Below are positions 36,572 to 44,807 of a DNA stretch of 64,000 nt, one piece after another. This stretch comes from Ralstonia mannitolilytica (GTDB lineage Bacteria > Pseudomonadota > Gammaproteobacteria > Burkholderiales > Burkholderiaceae). The DNA lies in the NCBI RefSeq assembly GCF_905397375.1, contig NZ_CAJPVG010000001.1, forward strand, positions 124,001-188,000, given 5' to 3'. Under the pieces are notes generated by a model. The model did no database searches and was not told where the DNA came from. It saw only the letters and a program-made list of their open reading frames with translations. Made by a program: the position numbers and the translations under genes. Within the stretch, counting starts at the first letter, position 1, and every line of letters starts with the position of its first letter.

Positions 36572-37498
36572 ATGACCACGCTTGCCCTCGTCAGCCGCGA
36601 CTACGACATGTCGCACCTGGTGCCGTCCATCCTGCGCGCAGCGCCCGAGCTGGACGTGCGCAGGTACGGCGAACCGGGTGCGCAAGAGGCGGAGGTCGCG
36701 GTCTGCTGGAACCCGCCGCCAGGAGCAATCGCCGCCATGCCGCGCGTGCGGCTTGTGCACAGCATCGCAGCCGGCGTCGACAACATCCTCGCCGATCCGA
36801 CCCTGCCCGCCGTGCCGTTGTGTCGCGTGGTGGACCCGCAGCACGCGCGCGGCATGGCGGAGTTCGTCACGTGGGGCGTGCTGCATTTCCATCGCCAGCT
36901 GGACCGCGTGCTCGCCAACCAGCGCAGCGCCACGTGGTACCGGCCGGAGCAGCAGGCTCCGTCGACCTGCACCGTGGGCGTGATGGGCCTGGGCGAGATC
37001 GGCGCGCACGTGGCCGCAGAACTGCATCGCCTGGGCTTCAGCGTGCGCGGCTGGGCGCGGCAATCGCGTGAGCTGCCCGGCATCGGCGTGTACTGCGGTG
37101 AAGCTGGCCTGCCGATGTTTCTCGAAGGCGTCGACATCCTGGTCTGCCTGCTGCCGCTGACCGACGCCACACGCTGCCTGCTGAACGGCAACACCTTCGC
37201 GCGGCTCAGGCGCGGTGCCAAGTTGATCCACGTCGGGCGTGGCGAGCACCTTGTCGCCGCGGACCTGCTCGAAGCGCTGCACGGCGGCCAGCTCGGCGGC
37301 GCGATCGTAGACGTCTTTCCCAGCGAGCCGCTGCCGGCGGACGACCCGCTCTGGCGTGCACCGAACCTGATCGTCACGCCGCACATGGCGTCGGTCGCCA
37401 GTGCGGACACCATCGGCCTGCAGGTCGCGCAGAACGTGCGGCGCCTGCTCGAGGGCGAGGCGCTTGCCAACGTGGTCGACGTTTCGCGCGGTTACTGA
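36572..37498 (+). CDS. D-2-hydroxyacid dehydrogenase (GhrA-like)
   Basis: A 308-residue NAD(P)-dependent dehydrogenase resembling glyoxylate/hydroxypyruvate reductase A. Rossmann motif GVMGLGEIGAHVAAEL, active-site Arg in LIHVGRGEHLVAADLL, Glu in VDVFPSEPLPADDP and the catalytic His in IVTPHMASVAS are all present. It probably reduces or oxidises a 2-keto/2-hydroxy acid made by the aldolase-type enzyme next to it. It is the last gene of the operon and overlaps the convergent LysR gene by seven bases. Confidence 0.88.
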   Translation: MTTLALVSRDYDMSHLVPSILRAAPELDVRRYGEPGAQEAEVAVCWNPPPGAIAAMPRVRLVHSIAAGVDNILADPTLPAVPLCRVVDPQHARGMAEFVTWGVLHFHRQLDRVLANQRSATWYRPEQQAPSTCTVGVMGLGEIGAHVAAELHRLGFSVRGWARQSRELPGIGVYCGEAGLPMFLEGVDILVCLLPLTDATRCLLNGNTFARLRRGAKLIHVGRGEHLVAADLLEALHGGQLGGAIVDVFPSEPLPADDPLWRAPNLIVTPHMASVASADTIGLQVAQNVRRLLEGEALANVVDVSRGY

Positions 37499-38451
37499 TG
37501 GCCGGCCGTTTCGGGATAGCGCGCATCGATGAAGCGGTGCAGCGCTTCCAGAAACGCTGCTTCGGCCGCGCTGAACTTGCGCTCGACCAGCCATAGCAGG
37601 TGCATGTCGACATCGGCCACGCCGCCTTCGGGCGGCAGGCGCTGCAGCCGGCCCTGCTCCACATCGTCCTGCGCCACGTGCTCGGGCAGGCAGCCGATGC
37701 CGAAGCCCGCCACGATCAGCCGCCGCACTTCCCACATGCTCGATGACGAACCGACCACCGGGCCGGTCAGCCCCATTTCGTCGCGAAAGAACGTGAGCAT
37801 CGACAGCGGATCGCCGATCTTGTCGCCGGTGAAGGAGACGAACTTCTCGCCGGCCAGATCGGCGATCTGCACATCCGGCTTGCCGAACAGCGGGTGGTAC
37901 TGCCCGCAGAACAAGGCGTAGCGCTGGCGCAGGAACAGCCTGTGCGCGATCTTCCTGGGTAGCGCGCGCTTGGGCGACAGGCCCAGCGTGGCGGTACGCA
38001 GCTCCAGGCTGCGCACGACATCGGCGCTGCGCATCTCCTGGCATTCGAGCTCGATGCGCGGGTAGTCGCGATGAAAGCGCCCGAGAAAGGCGTCGTATTC
38101 CGGGAAATCCAGCCCGCTGACGATGGCCACGCGCACCATGCCGGCAATCCCTTGCCCGCCCTCGCCGGTGGCCTGCGACAGCCGCGAGATGGTGCCGTAG
38201 ACCTCTTCCGCGATCTGCCGCACTTCCTCGCCCGCGCGCGTGACGTCGATGGGGTTGGCCTGGCGGTCGATCAACTGCAGGCCGAGCTGGTCTTCGAGCC
38301 GCTTGAGCGCCTGGCTGACCGCCGGCTGCGTCAGGTGCAGGCGCGTGGCGGCGCGGCTGATGCTGCGTTCGCGCGCAATGGCGAGAAAGGTGCGCAGCAG
38401 ATTCCAGTCGAGGCGGTCATTCAGGTAGGTATCGAGCTTGGCCTTGCTCAT
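37492..38451 (-). CDS. LysR-family transcriptional regulator
   Basis: 319 residues: the N-terminal winged helix (LAIARERSISRAATRLHLTQ, PAVSQALKRLEDQLG) and a LysR substrate-binding domain from about residue 95. The start at 38451 (MSKAKLDTYLNDRLDWNLL) leaves a short extra N-terminus of about 15 residues before the helix-turn-helix. It lies at the far end of the transporter-aldolase-dehydrogenase operon and is convergent with it, so it is the probable regulator; the likely operators are in 34031-34411. Confidence 0.88.
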   Translation of the reverse strand: MSKAKLDTYLNDRLDWNLLRTFLAIARERSISRAATRLHLTQPAVSQALKRLEDQLGLQLIDRQANPIDVTRAGEEVRQIAEEVYGTISRLSQATGEGGQGIAGMVRVAIVSGLDFPEYDAFLGRFHRDYPRIELECQEMRSADVVRSLELRTATLGLSPKRALPRKIAHRLFLRQRYALFCGQYHPLFGKPDVQIADLAGEKFVSFTGDKIGDPLSMLTFFRDEMGLTGPVVGSSSSMWEVRRLIVAGFGIGCLPEHVAQDDVEQGRLQRLPPEGGVADVDMHLLWLVERKFSAAEAAFLEALHRFIDARYPETAGHQ

Positions 38452-38569
38452 GCAATGGTCTGCAGTGGGGTCAAGTAGAGGGGCGCCAGGCCAATGCAAG
38501 CCATGTGCCATGCGGCATCGACTAAAATCCTAGCCTTTCCGACCGTGCCCGCGAAGTCTACCCCTCAGC

Positions 38570-40267
38570 ATGGAATCCCGCATGGACCTCTCCCGACGCC
38601 GTTCCCCGTGGATGACGTTGATCATCGTTGCGCTCATTGCGGCATTTCTTGCGCTATGGATGGACGACCTCTTCCAGCGCTCCACGCTGTTCCGGCCCGA
38701 TGAAGGCCGCTATGCGGAGATCCCGCGCGAGATGGTGGTTTCCGGCGATTGGGTCACGCCGCGGCTGAACGATCTCAAGTATTTCGAGAAGCCGCCCCTG
38801 CAGTACTGGACGACCGCGGCCACGTTCGAGACCTTCGGCGTCAGTGCCTGGGGAGCGCGGCTGTGGCCGATCCTGTTCGGCCTGGGCGGCATCGTCATGA
38901 CGGCCTGGACGCTGGCGGCGTACCGCGGCGGCCGCGCGGCGGCAACGGGCGCGGCCATTCTCGCTTCGTCACTGCTGTACGTGCTGTTCGGGCAGGTCAT
39001 CACGCTCGATATGGGCGTGGGCTTCTTCCTGACCGTGGGGGCGTGCGGGTTTGCGCTGGCGCAGCGCCCAGACGCATCGCGCCGCGCAAGACTCGGGTGG
39101 ATGCTCGTGGTGTGGCTCGCGCTGGCCGGTGCCACGCTCACGAAGGGGCTGATCGGGCTGGTGCTGCCGGGCCTCATCGGCGCCGCGTATCTGCTGATGA
39201 CGCGTGACTGGGCGCTGATCCGCCGCATGCACTGGCTGCCGGGCCTGGCGCTGTATCTGCTCGCCACGGTGCCGTGGTTCGTGCTCGTGCAGCAGCGCAA
39301 TCCGGAGTTCTTCGACTTCTTCTTCGTCCACGAGCATTTCCAGCGCTTTCTGACCAACGAGCATCATCGCACCGGCAAGTGGTGGTACTTCGTCGCCGTG
39401 GGGGCAGCCGGCCTGCTGCCCTGGACGCCGCTCCTGTTTGCCGCCGCCGGCCGGCGCATCGGGCGCGTGGCCGATCTCTTGGTCGGCACGCATCGGTTTG
39501 ACCTGATGCGCTGGTCGATGGCGTGGGCTGCGATGATCTTCCTGTTCTTCTCGGCGTCCAGCTCGAAACTGCCCGGCTATATCGTGCCGGCCTTTCCCGC
39601 CCTGGCGATCGTGCTGGCGCTGACCCTGGAAAAGATGCCGACGCGCACCCTTGCCTGGGCACTGGGCGTGAACCTGCTGATCGCCATCGGGCTGTGGCTG
39701 GCGGTGCCCGTGATCGGCGCCAAAGGCGGTGCCAAGATGCCCCCGGAACAGGTGGCGCAGGCCATGCCCGTGTTGCGCACGGTGCTGGCAATGCTGGGCG
39801 CCGGCACGGTCGCCGCGCTGGTGGCCCTGCGCTGGCAACGGCGCACGCTGGCGGTGATCGTGCTGTCGCTCTCGGCGCTGTTCTGCTGGGACCGCGTGCT
39901 CAACGCCAGCGAGATCTTCCGCGATGCGCTATCCGCCCGCGACGTCATCGAGAAGACGCTGAATGCCACCGGCCCGATTCCGCCGGAAACGCCGTTCTAC
40001 TCGGTGGAGTGGCTGGACCAGACCGCCATCTACTACCTGGGCCGACCGATGACGCTGGTGGCTGGCTTCGACGAACTCGAGATGGGCGCGGGCCTGGAGC
40101 CCGACAAGGTCGTCGCCACCACCGCTGAGTGGATCCGGCGCTGGACGGAAGGCCCGCCCGCCTACGCCTTCATGCGCCGCGTCACGTGGCAAAACCTGCA
40201 GGAAGCCGGCGTACCGATGCGCCTGGTGGCGGAATCGGCAGACAAGGTCGTGGTAGCGCGGCGTTGA
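38570..40267 (+). CDS. ArnT-like glycosyltransferase family 39 membrane protein
   Basis: A 565-residue inner-membrane protein with about twelve helices. The first periplasmic loop carries the catalytic-type motif FRPDEGRYAEIPREMVVSGD followed by KYFEKPPLQYW, as in ArnT and PMT-like enzymes that transfer a sugar from undecaprenyl phosphate. ArnT adds 4-amino-4-deoxy-L-arabinose to lipid A and gives polymyxin resistance; no arn biosynthesis genes are adjacent, so the sugar is uncertain. The nearby pagL and envelope regulators make lipid A or another surface glycan a sensible target. A start at 38582 is also possible. Confidence 0.85.
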   Translation: MESRMDLSRRRSPWMTLIIVALIAAFLALWMDDLFQRSTLFRPDEGRYAEIPREMVVSGDWVTPRLNDLKYFEKPPLQYWTTAATFETFGVSAWGARLWPILFGLGGIVMTAWTLAAYRGGRAAATGAAILASSLLYVLFGQVITLDMGVGFFLTVGACGFALAQRPDASRRARLGWMLVVWLALAGATLTKGLIGLVLPGLIGAAYLLMTRDWALIRRMHWLPGLALYLLATVPWFVLVQQRNPEFFDFFFVHEHFQRFLTNEHHRTGKWWYFVAVGAAGLLPWTPLLFAAAGRRIGRVADLLVGTHRFDLMRWSMAWAAMIFLFFSASSSKLPGYIVPAFPALAIVLALTLEKMPTRTLAWALGVNLLIAIGLWLAVPVIGAKGGAKMPPEQVAQAMPVLRTVLAMLGAGTVAALVALRWQRRTLAVIVLSLSALFCWDRVLNASEIFRDALSARDVIEKTLNATGPIPPETPFYSVEWLDQTAIYYLGRPMTLVAGFDELEMGAGLEPDKVVATTAEWIRRWTEGPPAYAFMRRVTWQNLQEAGVPMRLVAESADKVVVARR

Positions 40268-40450
40268 GACGATTTGGCGTCACGGGCCGCGCGGCGCCCG
40301 TGCATGGCGGCGTACCCGAAACTGGCTGAGCTCGCCGGCGGCCAGTCCGCAGGACTGCCAAGCTCGCACCCGTGGTGCATATGGCAGCGCACAGACCGCA
40401 TCGCCGCCAAGCCCGGCACAGCCCACGCTGATTGCGTCGCCACATGGCAG

Positions 40451-40477
40451 AAGGGCCGCATCCCGCGGCCCTTTCTC
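40451..40477. terminator. Bidirectional terminator between ArnT-like gene and DUF333 gene
   Basis: AAGGGCCGC and GCGGCCCTT form a 9-bp stem around ATCCC, followed by TCTC on the plus strand and flanked by residual A/T on the minus side. It lies between convergent genes. The preceding 180 bases hold no gene I can support. Confidence 0.7.
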
Positions 40478-40496
40478 TGACAGCCAATGACTTGGC

Positions 40497-40934
40497 TTAC
40501 CACGTACAGCTGCCCCGCAGGAATGCCCACTGCTCGCACTCGTCCCCACGCGGGCTCACGCAGGTGCCCACCTCGGCCCCGCCGGCCCGGGTGGAGAACT
40601 CGAGTTCACCACCGCGCTGCAGGCAGTACGTCGACGCCGGATTCGGCATGCCGACCGCGGCTTGCGGCGGTGCGGCGCTCTCGGGCGCTGCCGGGTACGC
40701 AGGTGACGGCGGCGGCGGCGCGATCGGCTGCGCGGACGGCGCCGGGGGCAGCGTGGCGGCCGGTGCAGGTGGTGCAGGTGGGGGCGCCGGCTCGATGACG
40801 GTACGCGGCGGCTGCCACGGAGGCATCGGCGACGAGCAGGCTGCCAGGCCCACGGCCAAGACACAGGCGGCAATGGCGGCGGCGGCCCTGCGGCCCTGAC
40901 GAGGATCCTTGACGAGGCAGACTGCACAATCCAT
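40497..40934 (-). CDS. Proline-rich lipoprotein with DUF333 domain
   Basis: 145 residues. A signal peptide ends in a lipobox (LAVGLAAC, then SSP), so the protein is probably a lipoprotein. Residues about 35-95 are a low-complexity Pro/Ala linker. The C-terminal 45 residues are a DUF333 domain: NPASTYCLQRGGELEFSTRA and GTCVSPRGDECEQWAFLRGSC, with paired Cys. DUF333 proteins are sometimes labelled putative hemolysins, but function is unknown. The start is fixed by GGAGG upstream. A lone gene facing the ArnT-like gene. Confidence 0.82.
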   Translation of the reverse strand: MDCAVCLVKDPRQGRRAAAAIAACVLAVGLAACSSPMPPWQPPRTVIEPAPPPAPPAPAATLPPAPSAQPIAPPPPSPAYPAAPESAAPPQAAVGMPNPASTYCLQRGGELEFSTRAGGAEVGTCVSPRGDECEQWAFLRGSCTW

Positions 40935-41121
40935 GCGTTTTCCTCCATGAGTTCTGGTGGAACACACGCGACAAGCATGCTTGTCGCGCCAAGAGCCGCT
41001 CACAAAACCCGGTGAAGCGGCTCTGGCAGGCGGGCAACGCTGGCACGGCAGCGGCACAACGACGCCAGGCGGGTCTTGGTAGCGGCCCTTAGGATAGCTT
41101 AGGAAATCGCCCAGCCATGTG

Positions 41122-42408
41122 TCAGGCAGTCGCAGCCGGGTCTGGAAACCGCATGGTCACGCGGAAGCCGGGTGAAGGCGCATCGGCCGCAACCGGGCCG
41201 ATCGTGAGCTCCCCGCCGAGGTGGCGCACGAGCCGGTCGACGATTGCCAGGCCCAGACCGCAATGAGCATTGCCGCCGCGCGCCGGGTCCAGGCGAACGA
41301 ACGGGCGCGTGACGCGTTCCACGTCGGCGGCCGGAATGCCGGCACCATGGTCTTCCACCGTCAGCGTAAAACCGGCCTCGGTGGGGGCGGTGCGCACGTT
41401 GACCGGCTCGGCGCCATAGGCGAACGCGTTGTCGAGCAGGTTGACGACGATGCGCTGCAGATGCGTGGGCTTGAGCCGGAAGCGCTCTCCGGCCTGCAGG
41501 TCCAGCGCAACGTGCTTGCCCTGCTCGGCAAACGGCTGCACGAGCCCCCGCAGATGGCGATCGACCGAGACCTCGCGCGCCTCGGTGTCACCGCTTTGCG
41601 CGTAGGCGAGGAACTGCTCGACGATGGCCGACATCGATTCGACGTCGCGCTCGATGCCGGCGCCGGCCTTCTGGTCGACCAGCATCTCGGCGCGCAGCCG
41701 CAGGCGGGACAACGGCGTCTTCAGGTCGTGCGCGATGCCGGCCAGCATGGTGTTGCGCTCTTCATCGGCGGCGGACAGATCGGCGGCCATGTGGTTGAAC
41801 TGATCGGTCAGCTGGCGCAGCTCGTATGGCCCGCGCTCCTTGAGCGGGGGCACGTAGCGGCGCCGGGCCAGCGCGCCGGCCGCGTCGGCCAGGGCACGCA
41901 CGGGGCGCTGGATCTGCCACGCGGCGAACAGCGAGAATGCGATGGCAATGGCAAGCACCACCATCACGCCCGGCACCACGGCGGAGATCGTCGGCGGGGC
42001 ATGCACCCACACGAGCGGCATGGCGATCCACTTGGTGCGCTGCGGAAAGCGCACGAACACGCGCGGGGTGGCGGCCGCCTCCAGCCGCAGCTCCGTGCCA
42101 GCCGGCAGGCGGCGTGCAAGCTGCCGCGCGAGCTCGGCCGACTTGTCTGACGTGGACAACGCCTCGCCGGCGGGCGCTTCCGTCGTTTCGGTCACGAGGT
42201 CGGGGAGGGTTACGTGCAGGCGGCCGTCCGCCACCGCCTGGAAGGCCTGCAGCTGGAAGGCCATCTGATCGACCGACGCCTGGAACTGCCGCTCGCGGCG
42301 TTCCGCGCGCAGCACGCCCAGCCACGAGAAATGGCTGAGCACCAGCACAACCACGATCAACACGGCCAGGCGGCCGAAGAGCGTGTCGAACCTAGCCTTG
42401 TACTTCAT
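41122..42408 (-). CDS. EnvZ-like sensor histidine kinase
   Basis: 428 residues. A transmembrane helix at about residues 12-32, a periplasmic domain of about 120 residues, a second helix at about 140-165, HAMP, an H-box MLAGIAHDLKTPLSRLRLRA (His about 227) and an ATPase domain (NLLDNAFAYGAEP, HCGLGLAIVDRL). The H-box (HDLKTPLSRLRL) is of the EnvZ type. The start at 42408 lies 17 bases inside the end of the response regulator gene, so the pair is co-translated. It probably controls the divergent efflux operon; the signal is unknown. Confidence 0.85.
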   Translation of the reverse strand: MKYKARFDTLFGRLAVLIVVVLVLSHFSWLGVLRAERRERQFQASVDQMAFQLQAFQAVADGRLHVTLPDLVTETTEAPAGEALSTSDKSAELARQLARRLPAGTELRLEAAATPRVFVRFPQRTKWIAMPLVWVHAPPTISAVVPGVMVVLAIAIAFSLFAAWQIQRPVRALADAAGALARRRYVPPLKERGPYELRQLTDQFNHMAADLSAADEERNTMLAGIAHDLKTPLSRLRLRAEMLVDQKAGAGIERDVESMSAIVEQFLAYAQSGDTEAREVSVDRHLRGLVQPFAEQGKHVALDLQAGERFRLKPTHLQRIVVNLLDNAFAYGAEPVNVRTAPTEAGFTLTVEDHGAGIPAADVERVTRPFVRLDPARGGNAHCGLGLAIVDRLVRHLGGELTIGPVAADAPSPGFRVTMRFPDPAATA

Positions 42409-43132
42409 TGGCCCCTTCCCGTTCTTCCCGCTCGTCCGGCACGAAGGTATAGCCGCGCCCGCGCACCGTCTGGATATAGCGCGGGCGCTGGGCGTCTTCG
42501 TCGAGCACCCGGCGCAGGCGCCAGATCTGCACGTCGATGCCGCGGTCCGACACACCGCTGCCCGGCCCGTACATCAGCTCGACGATGTGCTCGCGCGTGA
42601 GCACTTGCATGGGGTGCGTGATCAGCAGCTTGAGCAGCGCAAACTCGGTATCGCTGATGGACAGCGCTCGCTCGCCGCGAAACAGCGTGCGCATGCGGAA
42701 GTTGAGCTTGAACGGCCCGAAGCTGAAGCTGTCGCGATCTTCCGGCGCCGAAGCCGGCACGGCGTGGCGGCGCCGCAGCACGGCGTTGATGCGGGCCAGC
42801 AGCTCGCGCGGCGAGAACGGCTTGCCGAGGTAGTCGTCCGCGCCGATCTCCAGGCCGATGATGCGGTCGATCTCGTCGCTGCGGGCGGTGAGCAGGATGA
42901 CGGGCACATCGTCGTTGCGGGCCCGCAGATCGCGCAGGGCCGAGAGGCCATCGACCTTGGGCATCATCAGATCAAGTACGACCAGCGCCGGGCGCTCGCG
43001 CTCGAGGCGCGCGGCCAGGCCGTCACCGTCATGCAGCACCGACACGGCAAAGCCCTGCTGGGTCAGGTATTCGCGCAGCAGGTCGCGCAGTTCGACGTCG
43101 TCATCGACGACCAGGATCTTGGTGCCGCTCAT
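42392..43132 (-). CDS. OmpR-like response regulator
   Basis: 246 residues. The receiver domain has acidic D10-D12, phospho-acceptor Asp54 (LVVLDLMMPKVDG) and GKPFSPREL; the OmpR-type winged helix contains SDRGIDVQIWRLRRVLDEDA and the closing RYIQTVRGRGYTFVPDE, very close to E. coli OmpR. The kinase gene overlaps its 3' end. It is divergent from mdtA, and direct GTAAT repeats lie in the 242-base gap, so it probably regulates both itself and the efflux pump. The name ompR is not asserted because porin control is not shown. Confidence 0.87.
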   Translation of the reverse strand: MSGTKILVVDDDVELRDLLREYLTQQGFAVSVLHDGDGLAARLERERPALVVLDLMMPKVDGLSALRDLRARNDDVPVILLTARSDEIDRIIGLEIGADDYLGKPFSPRELLARINAVLRRRHAVPASAPEDRDSFSFGPFKLNFRMRTLFRGERALSISDTEFALLKLLITHPMQVLTREHIVELMYGPGSGVSDRGIDVQIWRLRRVLDEDAQRPRYIQTVRGRGYTFVPDEREEREGANEVQG

Positions 43133-43219
43133 CTTTCTGGGGGACGCTGGAAGGTGTGCTCATGATAGCGACTGCGGCCGCAGCGTCGCCCGCGCATGTC
43201 TTCCATGTTGTTTCTCGCA

Positions 43220-43255
43220 GTAACAGCCCGCTCGGTTTGTAATGGGCCGTAATAC
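43220..43255. promoter_or_regulatory. Direct GTAAT repeats between ompR-like gene and mdtA
   Basis: GTAAC at 43220, GTAAT at 43239 and GTAAT at 43249 lie on the same face with steps of 19 and 10 bases. Ten-base direct repeats are typical binding sites for OmpR-family regulators. The location between the divergent regulator and efflux operons supports control of both. Confidence 0.5.
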
Positions 43256-43374
43256 AACCGGCGGTGCGGCTAATTCTGCGCAAAGACGATGCCTTTAAGC
43301 TGCGGGCTGACTGGTACGGGCGCCCAGTATCATGTGCGCTCGTCCCCATATTGCCAAGAAACAGGAACGCCAAC

Positions 43375-44760
43375 ATGTCCGACGCCCAGGACCAGAAACC
43401 CGGCTCACCGGATGCCGCACGCCCCACGCACGACGGGTCGCCGGGGCCCGATGCCGTCTCGCCAACGCTGCTGCCGCCGCCCCGTGAGGGCGGCAAGCGC
43501 CGGCGCTGGGCCATCTGGGTCGTGGTGATCATCCTGGCGCTCGTCGGCTATGCGATCTACCACGCGATGCACCGCAACAGCGGCGGCCCGGGCGGCGCCG
43601 GCGGCCGCGGGGGACGCGCCGCCATGGCTGGCAAGCCAATGCCGGTGATGGTTGCAGCGGCCACGCGGGGCGACATCAACGTGGTGCTTTCGGCGCTGGG
43701 CAACGTCACTCCGGTCAACAACGTGACCGTCAAGACGCGCGTGGACGGCCAGCTCGTGCGCTTGGCCTTTACCGAGGGCCAGACCGTCAAGGCCGGCGAC
43801 CTGCTGGCGGAAATCGACCCGCGCACCTACCAGGCACAGCTCGCACAGGCCGAGGGCCAGCTCGCACGCGACCAGGCGCTGCTGCAGAACGCCCGGCTCG
43901 ACCTGCAGCGTTACCAGACGCTGCTCGCGCAGGATTCGATCGCCAAGCAGCAGGTCGATACGCAGGCGGCGCTGGTGCGGCAATACGAAGGCACGGTCAA
44001 GCTGGACCAGGGCAACGTCGACAACGCGCGCGTGCAGCTTTCGTACACGCGCATCACCGCGCCGGTGTCGGGCCGCGTCGGCCTGCGTCAGGTGGACCCG
44101 GGCAACATCGTGCATGCGTCGGACACCAACGGCATCGTCGTCATCACGCAGGTCGATCCGATCAGCGTCATCTACACCATCCCGGAAGACAGCCTGCCGA
44201 AGGTCATGCCGCGCCTGCAGTCGGGCGACAAACTGCCGGTGGAAGCCTGGGACCGCGCCCAGACCACGGTGCTCGCACACGGCACGCTCATGACGGTGGA
44301 CAACACCATCGACAACACCACCGGCACGGTCAAGCTGCGCGCCCAGTTCCCGAACCAGAGCGCGATGCTGTTCCCGAACCAGTTCGTGAACGTGCGCATG
44401 CGCGTGGATACGCTGCGCGACCAGGTGATCGTGCCGGGCGCGGCCATCCAGCGCGGCACGCAGGGCACGTTCGTCTACGTGGTCGGCGAAGACAGCAAGG
44501 TGACGCTGCGTGTGGTGAAGCTGGGCGTGACGGAGGGCGAACGTGTATCGGTGGCGCAGGGCCTGAAGGCGGGCGAGCGCGTGGTCGTCGACGGCGCCGA
44601 CAAGCTGCGCGACGGCGCGCCGGTGGAGGTGATCCAGCCCGGCGCCGGCCCGGCCAGCGCGCCGGCGGCCGGACAGGACGGCCAGCAGGGCCGCCGCCAT
44701 CGCCGCGGCCAGGGCGGCGCATCGGCACCCGCTGCCAGCGCGCCGGCAGCCAAGCCGTAA
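43375..44760 (+). CDS. mdtA: RND efflux periplasmic adaptor subunit MdtA
   Basis: A 461-residue membrane-fusion protein. A cytosolic Pro-rich head of about 45 residues precedes a single membrane helix (RWAIWVVVIILALVGYAIYH). The lipoyl-like and hairpin regions follow (ALGNVTPVNNVTVKTRVDGQ, LSYTRITAPVSGRVGLRQVD), then beta-barrel and membrane-proximal domains. The C-terminus is Ala/Gly/Gln-rich with a basic patch. It links the inner-membrane pump to the outer-membrane factor. The ATG at 43375 is preferred; an upstream frame start at 43264 would add unrelated residues. First gene of a four-gene efflux operon. Confidence 0.93.
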   Translation: MSDAQDQKPGSPDAARPTHDGSPGPDAVSPTLLPPPREGGKRRRWAIWVVVIILALVGYAIYHAMHRNSGGPGGAGGRGGRAAMAGKPMPVMVAAATRGDINVVLSALGNVTPVNNVTVKTRVDGQLVRLAFTEGQTVKAGDLLAEIDPRTYQAQLAQAEGQLARDQALLQNARLDLQRYQTLLAQDSIAKQQVDTQAALVRQYEGTVKLDQGNVDNARVQLSYTRITAPVSGRVGLRQVDPGNIVHASDTNGIVVITQVDPISVIYTIPEDSLPKVMPRLQSGDKLPVEAWDRAQTTVLAHGTLMTVDNTIDNTTGTVKLRAQFPNQSAMLFPNQFVNVRMRVDTLRDQVIVPGAAIQRGTQGTFVYVVGEDSKVTLRVVKLGVTEGERVSVAQGLKAGERVVVDGADKLRDGAPVEVIQPGAGPASAPAAGQDGQQGRRHRRGQGGASAPAASAPAAKP

Positions 44761-44807
44761 ACCGTGCACCGCGTGTATCCGCCTGACGACGTCTTCTCCG
44801 AGCTGGC

